From Oceanibium sediminis (GTDB lineage Bacteria; Pseudomonadota; Alphaproteobacteria; Rhodobacterales; Rhodobacteraceae), in NCBI RefSeq assembly GCF_003265325.1, contig NZ_QGNX01000002.1, positions 558,001 through 622,000 on the forward strand: a stretch of 64,000 nt of DNA, in the 5' to 3' direction. Positions 8,805-17,823 of the stretch are shown in pieces; the first letter of the stretch is position 1, and every line of letters begins with the position of its first letter. The notes beneath the pieces were generated by a model, which searched no databases, was not told where the DNA came from, and was given only the letters and a program-made list of their open reading frames with translations. Both the position numbers and the translations under genes were made by a program.

Positions 8805-9515
8805 ATGATGATCCTGCCCGGCCTGAAGGTAGTATTCATCCACATCTACAAGACCGGCGGGACATCCCTGACGCAGATCCTTGCGCCCTACACGACCCGT
8901 GACTTTCGCAGCAGTCACCCGCGCAGCAGCGGCAACGGTTTCCAGGGCACCTGGCACTACAAGGGCAATCAACACGCGAAATTTTCCGCCAAGCTCGCCG
9001 GCTTTCCCGAGTCCCTGAAGCCGGACCTGTCCGACTGGCGCTTCCTGACCGTGGTCCGGGACCCCTATTCCTGGAGCCTCAGCGTCTATCGCGAGTTCTT
9101 CTCAAGCGACAATGGCGCCATCAAGGGGACCAACTTCCTGTTCGGCCAGGTGTACCCGCAGCGGCGGCTATCGGATTTCCACGCCTTCGTGCCCGCCTTC
9201 ATGCCCGGTTATAACCATGACATCGGCCTCGGCACCCAGTCGAGCTTCGTCGAGGGCATTCCCGAAGGGCAACTCAGCCTGATCCGCTTCGAAACCTACG
9301 AGGAGGACCTGCGCGCCGTCCTGCCGACGCTCGGCATCCCGGTCAGCGACATTCCCCACGCGCTGGATCGTGGACCGGCGAAACGCGAACACGCCGCCCG
9401 GCTGCAGGACGATCCGCGCCACATCAGCTTTTGCAACGATGTCTACGCCGAGGATTTCGAGCGGTTCGGATATCCTATGAAGACCGCGCGTCCCTCTCAG
9501 GCCACGGGCGGGTAG
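8805..9515 (+). CDS. sulfotransferase-family protein
   Basis: A 236-residue protein with a PAPS-type sulfotransferase N-terminus, VVFIHIYKTGGTSLTQIL (5'-phosphosulfate loop), and the 3'-phosphate motif TVVRDPYSWSLSVYREFF around residue 85. No signal peptide. It lies 81 bp downstream of ecm on the same strand and its last 19 bp overlap, tail to tail, the opposite-strand sulfotransferase-like gene. The acceptor is unknown; related bacterial genes act on surface polysaccharides or lipids. It is one of four such genes in the first 24 kb. Confidence 0.78.
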   Translation: MMILPGLKVVFIHIYKTGGTSLTQILAPYTTRDFRSSHPRSSGNGFQGTWHYKGNQHAKFSAKLAGFPESLKPDLSDWRFLTVVRDPYSWSLSVYREFFSSDNGAIKGTNFLFGQVYPQRRLSDFHAFVPAFMPGYNHDIGLGTQSSFVEGIPEGQLSLIRFETYEEDLRAVLPTLGIPVSDIPHALDRGPAKREHAARLQDDPRHISFCNDVYAEDFERFGYPMKTARPSQATGG

Positions 9516-10243
9516 CCCAGAACGTCGTAATGGAACCACTCCACATCCCGCAACCGTTGCGCCAGACCTGACGGCATCCGCCCCGGATCAAGCACCAGCG
9601 ACCGGTCCGAGGCGTTGACGGCGGGGCCCGCGTCCGCAGCCGTGCGGAGGGCCTCGGCGGCGGCGTGGGGGTCGCGCATGAAACGCGCGAGCGGCCCGCT
9701 CACAAGTGCGGCGAGATCCGCGTTCAGCTGTTCCTGCCGCAGCACCGCGCGCGGCAGGCCGAGGCGCGCATAGGCGCGGCGCAGCTCCTCCGCGCTTTTT
9801 GCGCGCGGTATGATCCAGCGCGCCAGCGGCAGGGTCTGACGCAGGAAACGGGTCCCCATCAGCCCGATATGCGGGTTCTGGAACGGCAGGGTTGAGGGGG
9901 GCAACAGCGCCCTACGCTCCGGCGACAGCATCGCCTCGAGCCAGTGGTGGAACCCGGCTTCAGTGTAGTCATAGGCCGCCAGGATTTCGGCCTCGCTGCG
10001 CCACAGGTGCGATCGCAGCGCGCCTTTTCCGTCACAACCGAAGGAGTAGAGCGAAGCATAGGCGTCGAACGGGTCCCGCGCCGAGGCGAAATAGAACTTG
10101 CGCCGCCGAAAGGCCCAGCGCGGGACGCGGTGCTTGGTGTCATCCAGCGGCTCGCCGTGGGCGTGCGCGGTCAGAAAGCCCCGGACGAAGGTGGACCCGG
10201 TCTTCTCAACGTCGAGGTAGCAGAATCCGCGGTAGTCGAGCAT
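9497..10243 (-). CDS. sulfotransferase-like protein
   Basis: A 248-residue protein opening MLDYRGFCYLDVEKTGSTFV, with K-T-G-S-T in place of the usual phosphosulfate loop, and YFASARDPFDAYASLYSFG as the R-D-P 3'-phosphate motif. Distinct in sequence from the convergent gene at 8805-9515, with which it overlaps by 19 bp. The acceptor is unknown. It follows the sdh operon on the same strand but is separated from it by a strong hairpin (10291-10322). Confidence 0.7.
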   Translation of the reverse strand: MLDYRGFCYLDVEKTGSTFVRGFLTAHAHGEPLDDTKHRVPRWAFRRRKFYFASARDPFDAYASLYSFGCDGKGALRSHLWRSEAEILAAYDYTEAGFHHWLEAMLSPERRALLPPSTLPFQNPHIGLMGTRFLRQTLPLARWIIPRAKSAEELRRAYARLGLPRAVLRQEQLNADLAALVSGPLARFMRDPHAAAEALRTAADAGPAVNASDRSLVLDPGRMPSGLAQRLRDVEWFHYDVLGYPPVA

Positions 10244-10290
10244 GGCACAGCGTCCGGCCTGTCAGGAATTGCGCCCCCGGTGTGAGGGAT

Positions 10291-10322
10291 CGCGGGCGGC
10301 CGGTCAAGGGCGGCCGCCCGCG
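10291..10322. terminator. 12-bp GC hairpin after sdhB
   Basis: CGCGGGCGGCCG (10291-10302) and its exact complement (10311-10322) enclose an 8-nt loop. It lies 41 bp past the sdhB stop, so it is the likely end of the sdh operon, although no T-tract follows on either strand. Confidence 0.5.
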
Positions 10323-10362
10323 CTAGGGTCCTGTTGCGGGCGGCGCCAAGGCAGAGCGGCGT

Positions 10363-11142
10363 TCAGACCCGGCGTTCGACCATCATCTTCTTGATCTCGG
10401 CAATGGATTTCGCCGGGTTCAGGCCCTTGGGGCAGGTCTTGGTGCAGTTCATGATCGTGTGGCAGCGGTACAGCTTGAACGGGTCTTCAAGCTGGTCCAG
10501 CCGCTCACCCGTCGCCTCGTCACGGCTGTCGATGATCCACCGATAGGCATGCAGCAGCGCCGCCGGGCCAAGGTAGCGGTCGCCGTTCCACCAGTAGCTT
10601 GGGCAGGCAGTGGAGCAGGAGGCGCACATCACGCATTCATACAGCCCGTCGAGCTTCTTGCGATCCTCGATCGACTGGCGCCACTCCGTCGCAGGGCGGT
10701 TCGTCTTCGTTTCCAGCCACGGCATGATGGAGGCGTGCTGCGCATAGAAATGCGTCAGGTCCGGCACCAGGTCCTTGATGACCGGCATATGCGGCAGCGG
10801 GTAGATCGCGACATCGCCCGACACCTCGTCGATGCCGTAGATACAGGCCAGCGTGTTGATCCCGCCGATGTTCATCGCACAGGAACCGCAGATCCCTTCC
10901 CGGCACGAGCGGCGGAACGTCAGCGTCGGATCGATCTCGCTTTTGATCTTGATCAGTGCGTCCAGCATCATCGGCCCGCAGGTATCGAGATCGACGAAAT
11001 AGGTGTCCACACGCGGGTTCGCCCCGGCGTCCGGGTCGTAACGGTAGATCTTGAAGGTCTTCAGCCGCGTCGCCCCTTCAGGCTTGGGCCACGTCTTGCC
11101 CACCGTGATGCGGGAGTTCTTGGGAAGGGTAAGTTCTACCAT
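10363..11142 (-). CDS. sdhB: succinate dehydrogenase iron-sulfur subunit
   Basis: Carries electrons from the SdhA flavin to quinone in membrane complex II. The 259-residue protein has the 2Fe-2S ligands in [15 protein letters not shown] and, in the C-terminal half, the 4Fe-4S and 3Fe-4S cysteines [12 protein letters not shown] and [17 protein letters not shown]. Length is normal. It ends the sdhC-sdhD-sdhA cluster but is separated from sdhA by about 1.1 kb holding two small lipoproteins and a hypothetical gene. AGAGAGA precedes the ATG. Confidence 0.97.
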   Translation of the reverse strand: MVELTLPKNSRITVGKTWPKPEGATRLKTFKIYRYDPDAGANPRVDTYFVDLDTCGPMMLDALIKIKSEIDPTLTFRRSCREGICGSCAMNIGGINTLACIYGIDEVSGDVAIYPLPHMPVIKDLVPDLTHFYAQHASIMPWLETKTNRPATEWRQSIEDRKKLDGLYECVMCASCSTACPSYWWNGDRYLGPAALLHAYRWIIDSRDEATGERLDQLEDPFKLYRCHTIMNCTKTCPKGLNPAKSIAEIKKMMVERRV

Positions 11143-11186
11143 GTCAGTCTCTCTTTTGCGTCTGTGAGGCGTAAGGGGCTGGCCCC

Positions 11187-11585
11187 TTACTGCGCCACGA
11201 ATTCCTTGAGCGTGCCGCCGTTGCGGATGAACTCCAGGGCATCCTTGCGGGCGGCGTCTGTCAGGCCCCGCCAGATCGCCAGTTCTTCAGCGGTGAAGGT
11301 GATGGTCGGGATATCGCCGCCGCTGCCCGCCGGGCGGTTTGCCGCCATGCAGGCGTTGAACGCCTCGGAATCGTCGATATCCCGCATGAACCGGTCGACC
11401 GTTGCGACTTCGACGAAGACCCCGGCGCTGTCGCGGCGCAACTCTCGCCCCTCGGGCAACTCGGCGCTGACCCGCTCGTAGCAGGCCTGTTCCTGCTGCG
11501 ACTTGAAGGTCTGTGTTTCCGCCACCGGGCCGCATGCGGCCACGAGCGCCGCGCTGGCTGTAAGGATGATCGCGCCGGTTTTCAT
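11187..11585 (-). CDS. lipoprotein with C-terminal NGGTL motif (a)
   Basis: A 132-residue probable lipoprotein: [18 protein letters not shown] ends in a lipobox with Cys18. The middle is polar. The last 30 residues ([19 protein letters not shown], then [10 protein letters not shown]) match the end of the next gene upstream (11611-11871), so the two are paralogues in tandem. It sits between sdhA and sdhB on the same strand, 44 bp before sdhB. The function is unknown; co-transcription with sdh suggests, but does not prove, an envelope role tied to complex II. Confidence 0.75.
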   Translation of the reverse strand: MKTGAIILTASAALVAACGPVAETQTFKSQQEQACYERVSAELPEGRELRRDSAGVFVEVATVDRFMRDIDDSEAFNACMAANRPAGSGGDIPTITFTAEELAIWRGLTDAARKDALEFIRNGGTLKEFVAQ

Positions 11586-11610
11586 CGGTATCCTCCTTCT
11601 GCGGCGCTGC

Positions 11611-11871
11611 TCAGAGCGCCATGAACTGGGTGAGTGTGCCGCCGTTTTCGATATAGGTCACCGCCTGCGCCTTCGCGGCGGGCGTCAGCGTGGACCACAG
11701 GAACCGCTCTTCCGAGGTCAGTCCGGCGGGCATCGCCACATCCGCGCTGGCCGAGGTCTGGGCAGAGGTCGTCGCCGTCGCGCCGCCGGTCGTGCTGCCG
11801 CTTTCGGCGGGCATGTCACATGCGGCAAGGCCGAGAGGCAGGGCCAGGGCGGCAAGGATCGGTCTGAGCAT
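11611..11871 (-). CDS. small lipoprotein with C-terminal NGGTL motif (b)
   Basis: An 86-residue lipoprotein: MLRPILAALALPLGLAAC gives a lipobox at Cys18, followed by a Ser/Thr/Ala linker (about 22-45) and a conserved tail LWSTLTPAAKAQAVTYIEN then GGTLTQFMAL. The tail is homologous to that of the 132-residue neighbour. Starts 25 bp upstream of it. Shares the orientation of the sdh genes. No known function. Confidence 0.75.
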   Translation of the reverse strand: MLRPILAALALPLGLAACDMPAESGSTTGGATATTSAQTSASADVAMPAGLTSEERFLWSTLTPAAKAQAVTYIENGGTLTQFMAL

Positions 11872-11885
11872 TGGAATGTCCTTCT

Positions 11886-12257
11886 CTATTCAGGCGCTGA
11901 TGGCAGGGCGCATCGCGTTGGTTTCAGTGTCTTCGGCATCGCCCCCTCTGGCGGGGGCGGCGGGCGCGCGATCACCGCATGGATCGCGCCACATTGCAAC
12001 GGCGTCTTCCGACGCGCGGCGCTATCGATGCCACGGGGGCCGATGCCCGCCTGGTACAGATAAGCGCCCGCATGGGGAAACGCCGTAAGTTTTGCCACAT
12101 CGCTCCGAAGGCTCTGCGCGCAGTCATGGGCGGACCCGTCGACGGCCTTCATCCGGCAGATGCCCGGGCCCGGCGCGCTGGCCAGGACCCGGTCCACAGG
12201 CGACCGGCGCAGGATTTCCTGCGCGCGGTTGATGAAGGATGTCTTCAACCCGCCCAT
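11886..12257 (-). CDS. hypothetical protein between sdhA and the lipoproteins
   Basis: A possible 123-residue protein starting MGGLKTSFINRAQEIL just after the sdhA stop (12265), ending 15 bp before lipoprotein (b). The codon use of the first two thirds is GC3-rich like its neighbours. It contains a few cysteines and a proline run near the end; no domain is recognised. There is no good Shine-Dalgarno, though translational coupling to sdhA is possible because the ATG overlaps the region immediately after its stop. It may equally be non-coding. Confidence 0.4.
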   Translation of the reverse strand: MGGLKTSFINRAQEILRRSPVDRVLASAPGPGICRMKAVDGSAHDCAQSLRSDVAKLTAFPHAGAYLYQAGIGPRGIDSAARRKTPLQCGAIHAVIARPPPPPEGAMPKTLKPTRCALPSAPE

Positions 12258-12264
12258 GGGGGGC

Positions 12265-14073
12265 TCAATACACCCGCGCCTTGGGCGCGATCTTCTTCTG
12301 GTCGATGCCACCTTCGCTTTCGCTTGTCAGCGGCTCGGTATGGACGCTGCGATAGCTCAGCTTGACCTTAGTCTCGCCATCCATACGCGCCAGCGTGTGC
12401 ACGCGCCATTTCGCGTCGTCGCGATCGGGGAAATCCTCGTGCGCGTGGGCGCCACGGCTTTCCTGACGTGCCTCGGCGCTGACCACGGTGGTCAGGGCGT
12501 TCGGCATCAGGTTGGCCAGTTCCAGCGTTTCCATCAGGTCGGTGTTCCAGATCAGCGAGCGGTCGTGAACGCGGATGTCCTCCATCCCCGCGGCGACCTT
12601 CTCCATCTTCTCCGCGCCCTCTTTCAGGGTCTTGGAGGTGCGGAACACCGCCGCGTCCGCCTGCATCGTCTTCTGCATGGTCAGCCGCAGTTCCGCCGTG
12701 TCGGTGGAGCCGGAGGCGTGGCGCAGCTTGTCAAAGCGCGCCATGGCCTGATCGACGGACTTCTGGTTCAGCGGGGCGTTCGGGGATTCAGGATCGATGA
12801 TCTTGCCCGCGCGGATCGCCGCGGCCCGGCCGAACACCACCAGGTCGATCAGCGAGTTCGAGCCGAGGCGGTTCGCCCCGTGCACGCTGGCGCAGCCCGC
12901 CTCGCCCACGGCCATCAGGCCGGGCTGGATCGCGTCATGATCGTCGGCTGTGGGGTTCAGCACCTCACCCCAGTAGTTGGTCGGTACGCCGCCCATGTTG
13001 TAGTGGACAGTCGGCAGAACCGGGATCGGTTCCTTCGTGACGTCCACACCCGCGAAGATGCGGGCCGACTCGGAAATACCGGGCAGACGCAGCTGCAGCG
13101 CCTCTTTCGGCAGGTGGTCGAGGTGCAGGTGGATGTGATCGCCATCCGCGCCGACGCCGCGGCCTTCGCGGATCTCGATCGTCATGCAGCGGCTGACCAC
13201 GTCCCGGCTGGCCAGGTCCTTGTAGGTGGGGGCGTAGCGCTCCATGAAACGCTCGCCTTCCGAGTTGGTCAGGTAGCCGCCCTCGCCCCGCGCGCCCTCG
13301 GTGATCAGGCAACCCGCGCCATAGATGCCGGTGGGGTGGAACTGCACGAACTCCATGTCCTGCAGGGGCAGGTTCTGGCGCGCGACCATGCCGCCACCGT
13401 CACCGGTGCAGGTATGGGCCGAGGTGGCGCTGAAATAGGCGCGGCCATAGCCGCCCGTCGCCAGCACCACCATCTTGGCGTTGAAACGGTGGATCGTGCC
13501 GTCGTCCAGCTTCCAGGCCAGCAGGCCCTGGCAGACGCCGTCTTCGGACATGATCAGGTCGATCGCGAAATATTCGATGAAGAATTCCGCGTTGTTCTTC
13601 AGGCTTTGGCCATACAGCGTGTGCAGGATCGCGTGGCCGGTCCGGTCGGCGGCGGCACAGGTGCGCTGCACCGGGGGGCCTTCGCCGTATTCGGTCGTGT
13701 GCCCGCCGAAGGGCCGCTGGTAGATTTTGCCCTCTTCCGTGCGGGAAAAGGGCACGCCGTAGTGCTCAAGCTCGTAAACGGCCTTGGGCGCTTCACGGGC
13801 GAGGTATTCCATCGCGTCCGAGTCGCCCAGCCAGTCAGACCCCTTCACGGTGTCGTACATGTGCCACTGCCAGCTGTCCGGCCCCATGTTGCCGAGCGAG
13901 GCAGCGATGCCCCCCTGCGCCGCCACGGTGTGCGAGCGGGTCGGGAACACCTTCGTCACGCAGGCCGTGCGCAGGCCCTGTTCCGCCATGCCCAGCGTGG
14001 CGCGCAAGCCTGCCCCGCCGGCGCCCACGACGACGACGTCGTAGTTGTGGTCGATGAATTGGTAGTCAGACAT
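12265..14073 (-). CDS. sdhA: succinate dehydrogenase flavoprotein subunit
   Basis: Oxidises succinate to fumarate. The 602-residue protein shows the FAD-binding [16 protein letters not shown], the covalent-FAD region [14 protein letters not shown] (His in SHT), and the catalytic region [18 protein letters not shown]. The substrate loop [18 protein letters not shown] and C-terminal [17 protein letters not shown] are also present. Full length. It starts 19 bp downstream of sdhD in an operon. Confidence 0.98.
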   Translation of the reverse strand: MSDYQFIDHNYDVVVVGAGGAGLRATLGMAEQGLRTACVTKVFPTRSHTVAAQGGIAASLGNMGPDSWQWHMYDTVKGSDWLGDSDAMEYLAREAPKAVYELEHYGVPFSRTEEGKIYQRPFGGHTTEYGEGPPVQRTCAAADRTGHAILHTLYGQSLKNNAEFFIEYFAIDLIMSEDGVCQGLLAWKLDDGTIHRFNAKMVVLATGGYGRAYFSATSAHTCTGDGGGMVARQNLPLQDMEFVQFHPTGIYGAGCLITEGARGEGGYLTNSEGERFMERYAPTYKDLASRDVVSRCMTIEIREGRGVGADGDHIHLHLDHLPKEALQLRLPGISESARIFAGVDVTKEPIPVLPTVHYNMGGVPTNYWGEVLNPTADDHDAIQPGLMAVGEAGCASVHGANRLGSNSLIDLVVFGRAAAIRAGKIIDPESPNAPLNQKSVDQAMARFDKLRHASGSTDTAELRLTMQKTMQADAAVFRTSKTLKEGAEKMEKVAAGMEDIRVHDRSLIWNTDLMETLELANLMPNALTTVVSAEARQESRGAHAHEDFPDRDDAKWRVHTLARMDGETKVKLSYRSVHTEPLTSESEGGIDQKKIAPKARVY

Positions 14074-14092
14074 TCGGTCTCTCCGTCGTCGA

Positions 14093-14464
14093 TCAGAGGG
14101 CGAGGCGGACGATGGCGTAAAGCCCCGTGCCCGCTGCCGCGTAGGAAATGCAGGTCACACCAATGATCAGCCAGTGGCGCATGTTGCCGCCGGTGTAATC
14201 CTCGATCAGGACCCGGGCACCGTTCTTGAAGTGCATGAAGCCGACAGCCAGCATCAGCCCGGCCACCACGGCGGGGAACGGCTGCTGGTAATAGGCGACC
14301 ACCTCGGCATAGGGCGCGCCGAGGATCGAGCCGAAGGTGAAGATGAACAGCGGTGTCAGGATCGCCAGCGCGTAGGAACTGACTGTCATGTTCCAGAAAT
14401 GCTCTGTCCCGTCCTTGGCAGACCCAAGTCCGGAGGCGCGTTTGCGGTCGGTCATATAGGACAT
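14093..14464 (-). CDS. sdhD: succinate dehydrogenase membrane anchor subunit
   Basis: A 123-residue protein with three hydrophobic segments (about 30-50, 62-82, 100-120). It has the anchor motif [13 protein letters not shown], in which the His is the probable heme b ligand and the following RxxxxDY region lies near the quinone site. AAGGGAAG precedes the ATG at 14464. It lies between sdhC and sdhA with short gaps. Confidence 0.93.
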   Translation of the reverse strand: MSYMTDRKRASGLGSAKDGTEHFWNMTVSSYALAILTPLFIFTFGSILGAPYAEVVAYYQQPFPAVVAGLMLAVGFMHFKNGARVLIEDYTGGNMRHWLIIGVTCISYAAAGTGLYAIVRLAL

Positions 14465-14475
14465 CGGCTTCCCTT

Positions 14476-14862
14476 TCAGCGCAGGATCAAGGCGGTCAGG
14501 ATGGTCAGCACGACCGATCCGATGACGCAGGCCTTGCCGAGCTTCTCGGCCGTTTCGATTTCAAGGCCGCGGCCGGTATCCCAGTAAAGGTGACGCAGGC
14601 CCGCAAGGAAGTGGTACCAGATCGCCCAGAGCGACAGGAACATCACCAGGTTGCCGAACCACGAGCGCACGAACCCGTCCGCCGTTGCGAAGGCTTCCTC
14701 GGACGTCGCCGCCGCCAGCAGCCACCACACGATCATCAGCGCCGCGATGAGCAGGGCGTTTCCGGTGATCCGCGTCAGGATGGAGGTCATCGACGTCCAT
14801 TGCGGCTTGTAGACTGTCAGGTGGGGCGAAAGCGGGCGATCCCCGCGGTTTACATCGGCCAT
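14476..14862 (-). CDS. sdhC: succinate dehydrogenase cytochrome b556 subunit
   Basis: A 128-residue, three-helix membrane protein beginning MADVNRGDRPLSPHLTVYKP. It has the quinone-site motif SILTRITGNAL and the heme-ligand region HFLAGLRHLYWD. The ATG at 14862 is chosen over an upstream one because SdhC proteins start with the RPLSPHLxVYK block and AAGGGAAA lies about 9 nt before it. First gene of sdhCDA...B; a paired GTGATCAC element lies 140 bp upstream. Confidence 0.94.
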   Translation of the reverse strand: MADVNRGDRPLSPHLTVYKPQWTSMTSILTRITGNALLIAALMIVWWLLAAATSEEAFATADGFVRSWFGNLVMFLSLWAIWYHFLAGLRHLYWDTGRGLEIETAEKLGKACVIGSVVLTILTALILR

Positions 14863-15001
14863 GGCCAGTTTCCCTTGTTCTTCGCCACCCCTGCAGAGCG
14901 GCCATTTGCGCAAAGACTAACGGTTTTTGACAGGCTGTCACACCCCAAACGGGGTATATGACTGCGACCTGCAACCGCAATTCGGCACCAATTTCGACAT
15001 T

Positions 15002-15033
15002 TGTGATCACAGTCCAAATTTACGTGATCACAA
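15002..15033. promoter_or_regulatory. paired GTGATCAC operator upstream of sdhC
   Basis: Two perfect GTGATCAC palindromes (15003-15010 and 15024-15031), start-to-start 21 bp, separated by 13 bp of A/T-rich sequence. The nearer one is 140 bp upstream of the sdhC ATG. An identical arrangement lies 141 bp before sucC. Two helical turns of spacing suggests a dimer-of-dimers regulator; the protein is unknown to me. The remainder of 14863-15077 has no gene. Confidence 0.65.
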
Positions 15034-15077
15034 ATACCGCCACACGAGGACACCGCGCCAACTGGGCGCTGCCACCT

Positions 15078-16121
15078 TCAGGCGGTGTTGCGCGGAATCA
15101 GCGCCCAGAGATCGAGGTCCAGCAGGATATCCTCACCATAGGCGCCATCCGCGTCGCGCAGCGCACCGGCGGTTCCCGGGGCCTTTGCCGCGACCAGCCG
15201 CAAGCGCAGCGCGCCTATATCGTCGCGCGCGGTGCCCGCCTTGTCCAGCACCTCGGACCAGGCATGGACGGTGTCGCCCGCGAAACAGGGGTTCACATGC
15301 GCGCCCGCGTTGATCGCCGCGATCATCTGCGCATTGGCCAGCCCGTTGAAGCTGAGGGCGCGCGCCATGCTGATGACATGCCCGCCATAGATCAGCCGCC
15401 GCCCGTCGGGCCGCGCGGCGGCGTTGAAATGCACCTTGGCGGTGTTCTGCCACATGCGCGTGGCGAGCATGTGCTCGGCCTCCTCGACGGTGGACCCGTC
15501 GACGTGGTCGATCACCTCCCCGATCTCGTAGTCGTCCCACAGGTGGGGCGCGCCCGCCGCTTTCCGGTCGTAGCCGGTGAAGTTCAGCCCCTCGGGCAGC
15601 ACCAGGTCGCTGGCCGACACGGCCTGCGCCAACTGCGGCACGACCGTTTCGGGCGCGGGCGCATCGACGTCTCGTTTGCGCACCATCACCCAGCGGCAAT
15701 AGCTGAGCACCGTCGTACCGTCCGACCGCCGCCCCGTCGTGCGCACCCAGACGATCCCGGTCTTGCCGCTGGAGGTCTGCTTCAGGCCGATCACCTCGGA
15801 CTCCGCGGCAAGGGTGTCGCCGGGCATCACCGGGGCGAGGAAGCGTACCTCGGCGTAGCCAAGGTTGGCCACCGCGTTGAGCGAGATATCGGGCACCGTC
15901 TTGCCAAAGATCACGTGGAACGCGGCCAGATCCTCGATCGGGCTGGCGGGCAACCCGCAGGACTGCGCGAAACTGTCCGCGCAATACAGCGCGAAGCGGC
16001 TGGGATAGAGCGCATGGTAAAGCGCCCGCTCGCCCGAGGTTACCGTGCGCGGCGTCGCATGGGCGAAGCGCTGCCCGATGCGGTAGTCCTCGAAGAAATA
16101 CCCGGCATTCGTCTTGCTCAT
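15078..16121 (-). CDS. mch: mesaconyl-CoA hydratase (MaoC-like)
   Basis: Converts mesaconyl-CoA to (2R,3S)-beta-methylmalyl-CoA in the ethylmalonyl-CoA pathway. The 347-residue protein has two hot-dog (MaoC-like) halves. The first begins YFFEDYRIGQRFAHATPRTV and the second LWDDYEIGEVIDHVDGSTVEEAEH, with YGGHVISMARALSFNGLAN near the end. This two-domain length and the YFFEDY start match the Rhodobacter enzyme. The stop lies 216 bp from the sdhC start, and the gene is preceded by a DUF1737-nnrU-malyl-CoA lyase run in the same direction. Confidence 0.93.
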   Translation of the reverse strand: MSKTNAGYFFEDYRIGQRFAHATPRTVTSGERALYHALYPSRFALYCADSFAQSCGLPASPIEDLAAFHVIFGKTVPDISLNAVANLGYAEVRFLAPVMPGDTLAAESEVIGLKQTSSGKTGIVWVRTTGRRSDGTTVLSYCRWVMVRKRDVDAPAPETVVPQLAQAVSASDLVLPEGLNFTGYDRKAAGAPHLWDDYEIGEVIDHVDGSTVEEAEHMLATRMWQNTAKVHFNAAARPDGRRLIYGGHVISMARALSFNGLANAQMIAAINAGAHVNPCFAGDTVHAWSEVLDKAGTARDDIGALRLRLVAAKAPGTAGALRDADGAYGEDILLDLDLWALIPRNTA

Positions 16122-16125
16122 CTGC

Positions 16126-16329
16126 TCAGAGCGTCCCCAGCCGCTTTTCCGGGTCGTAATCGCCCGGGACTTCCTTCGTAACCGCCTGTGCGCAGCGCAT
16201 CACGCCGCTGGTTGCGTCGTACGCGTAGGACGGCGAACCGTATAGCGACCACCCCTTGTCGAGCGCCTCCGTCACCTTGTGACAAAAGGCGGAGCTGTCG
16301 TCCCCGGTCAGCAGGCGATAGGCGATCAT
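16126..16329 (-). CDS. DUF1737 protein
   Basis: A 67-residue soluble protein, MIAYRLLTGDDSSAF through KGWSLYGSP, matching the short DUF1737 family, whose function is unknown. Its ATG overlaps the stop of the nnrU-like gene (ATGA) and its stop is 4 bp before mch, so it is translated within the malyl-CoA lyase-nnrU-mch operon. Confidence 0.75.
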   Translation of the reverse strand: MIAYRLLTGDDSSAFCHKVTEALDKGWSLYGSPSYAYDATSGVMRCAQAVTKEVPGDYDPEKRLGTL

Positions 16330-16886
16330 GACGGGAACGGCCATGGCCCGAGCAGGGCGTGAAGCCCGCCGATCACCAGGTAAACCACGACGGAGATGAT
16401 GAGCAGCCGCACATCCCCCTTCGCCGGGCCCGGAGCGGGCGGCGTCCACGCCCCCTCGGCCCGGTTGATGAGGGTGATCGACACGGGAACCCACAGCGCA
16501 AGCCCACCCCAAAGCACGATGGACGCGAGGCCCCCGTTCACCAGCAGATGCGCGATGCACCACAGCAGGAAGCCGATCTGCATCGGATGGCGGAACCAGC
16601 TGCGCGCCCGGCCCTTGGAACTGCCCATGCCGAAGAAGATGACCGACAGCAGCATCAGCAGGTTGTTCACATGCACCATGTATGCGGGCGGCCACCAGAT
16701 CGGCTCGAATGCGGCGGAGCGGTAGCCAAGCACCATCAGCACAACCGAGCCGAGGATCAGCGCCGCGAAAACGCCCTTCGACGCGGGGCCCATGGTTCGG
16801 GTCATACCTGCCCGCACGCCGGGCATTGCCCGCTTGAATAGATGCGCATCCCACCACAGGAAGACGCCGAGGATCAGCATTGTCAT
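16326..16886 (-). CDS. NnrU-family integral membrane protein
   Basis: A 186-residue protein with about five hydrophobic segments, starting MTMLILGVFLWWDAHLFKR, with VHVNNLLMLLSVIFF and WFRHPMQIGFLLWCIAHLL. The latter is a conserved H-P-Q block of NnrU/MddA-like membrane proteins. Start at 16886 is preferred: GAGGGA lies upstream and the N-terminus then forms the first helix. It begins 13 bp after the malyl-CoA lyase stop. The precise role is unknown; despite its name, no nitric oxide genes are nearby. Confidence 0.75.
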   Translation of the reverse strand: MTMLILGVFLWWDAHLFKRAMPGVRAGMTRTMGPASKGVFAALILGSVVLMVLGYRSAAFEPIWWPPAYMVHVNNLLMLLSVIFFGMGSSKGRARSWFRHPMQIGFLLWCIAHLLVNGGLASIVLWGGLALWVPVSITLINRAEGAWTPPAPGPAKGDVRLLIISVVVYLVIGGLHALLGPWPFPS

Positions 16887-16899
16887 AGGATCGGTTCCC

Positions 16900-17760
16900 T
16901 CATCCCTTGCTCTGGGCGGACAGTCGCGCGATTGCATCCGCTTTTGCAAGGGTCGCGCGTGCGGTTTCGACGTGCAGGTTCTCGACGATGCGCCCGTTCA
17001 GCACCGCCACCCCCTTGCCTTGCTCGCGCGCCGCCTCATAGGCATCGGCGATTTCCTTTGATTCGGCGATTTCAGCCTCGGTCGGGCCGAAAACTTCGTT
17101 CGCGATGGCGATCTGGGCGGGATGGATCAGCGTCTTGCCGTCAAAGCCGAGGCTCCGGCCCTGCTCGGCTTCCGCCCTGAGGCCCGCCTCGTCCTTGAAA
17201 GCGTTGTAAACCCCGTCGAGGCAGACCAGCCCGCAGGCCCGCGCCGCCAGAAGCGTCTGCGCCAGCGCGGGGACCAGGGCGGCCCGGTCCGGCCCCGGCC
17301 GCGCGCCGAGGTCCTTGACCAGGTCGTTGGTACCCAGAACGACCCCCTCCATCCCCGGCGCTTCGGCGATGGCAAGGGCGTTCAGCACGCCGCGCGGTGT
17401 CTCGATCATCGCCCAGAGCGTGCTGGGATGATCCGCCCCCATAGCCGCCGCCACGCGGGCGATGTCGGCGGGGCCGTTCACCTTGGGAAGCAGGATACCG
17501 TCCGGGCGCGCGGCAATCGCCGCCTCCAGATCGGCCGAGCCCCAGGGCGTGTCCGCCCCGTTGACCCTGAGCAGCACCTTACGCGCGCCGAACCCCTCGG
17601 CAATCGCAGCGCAGACCAGGTCCCGCGCGGCATCCTTGGCGTCGGGCGCGACGGCATCCTCGAGGTCGAGGATCAGCGCATCCGCAGCAAGGCTGCGCGC
17701 CTTTTCCAGCGCCCGCGCGTTCGAGCCGGGCATGTAAAGCACTGATCGATAGGGATTCAT
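16900..17760 (-). CDS. CitE-like malyl-CoA lyase or (3S)-malyl-CoA thioesterase
   Basis: A 286-residue CitE-type protein: RSVLYMPGSNARALEKA, LILDLEDAVAPDAKDAAR (DLEDAV metal/CoA region), IETPRGVLNA (catalytic Glu), LGTNDLVKDLG and DGKTLIHPAQI. In the ethylmalonyl-CoA pathway such proteins either cleave beta-methylmalyl-CoA (Mcl1, about 318 residues) or hydrolyse (3S)-malyl-CoA to malate (Mcl2). The shorter length and the YRSVLYMPGS start favour the Mcl2 type. First gene of a run leading to mch. A pathway-shared motif lies 64-85 bp upstream. Confidence 0.85.
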   Translation of the reverse strand: MNPYRSVLYMPGSNARALEKARSLAADALILDLEDAVAPDAKDAARDLVCAAIAEGFGARKVLLRVNGADTPWGSADLEAAIAARPDGILLPKVNGPADIARVAAAMGADHPSTLWAMIETPRGVLNALAIAEAPGMEGVVLGTNDLVKDLGARPGPDRAALVPALAQTLLAARACGLVCLDGVYNAFKDEAGLRAEAEQGRSLGFDGKTLIHPAQIAIANEVFGPTEAEIAESKEIADAYEAAREQGKGVAVLNGRIVENLHVETARATLAKADAIARLSAQSKG

Positions 17761-17823
17761 GGGGCCTCCGAAGCGGAATGACGCGGCGCAGCATAGAGCG
17801 CCTCATGCGGCTTCACAACCCCG

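Noticed and set aside
12160-14166. Plus-strand open frame of 668 codons over sdhA
   Set aside because: Shadow of sdhA caused by high GC at third positions; no recognisable motif.
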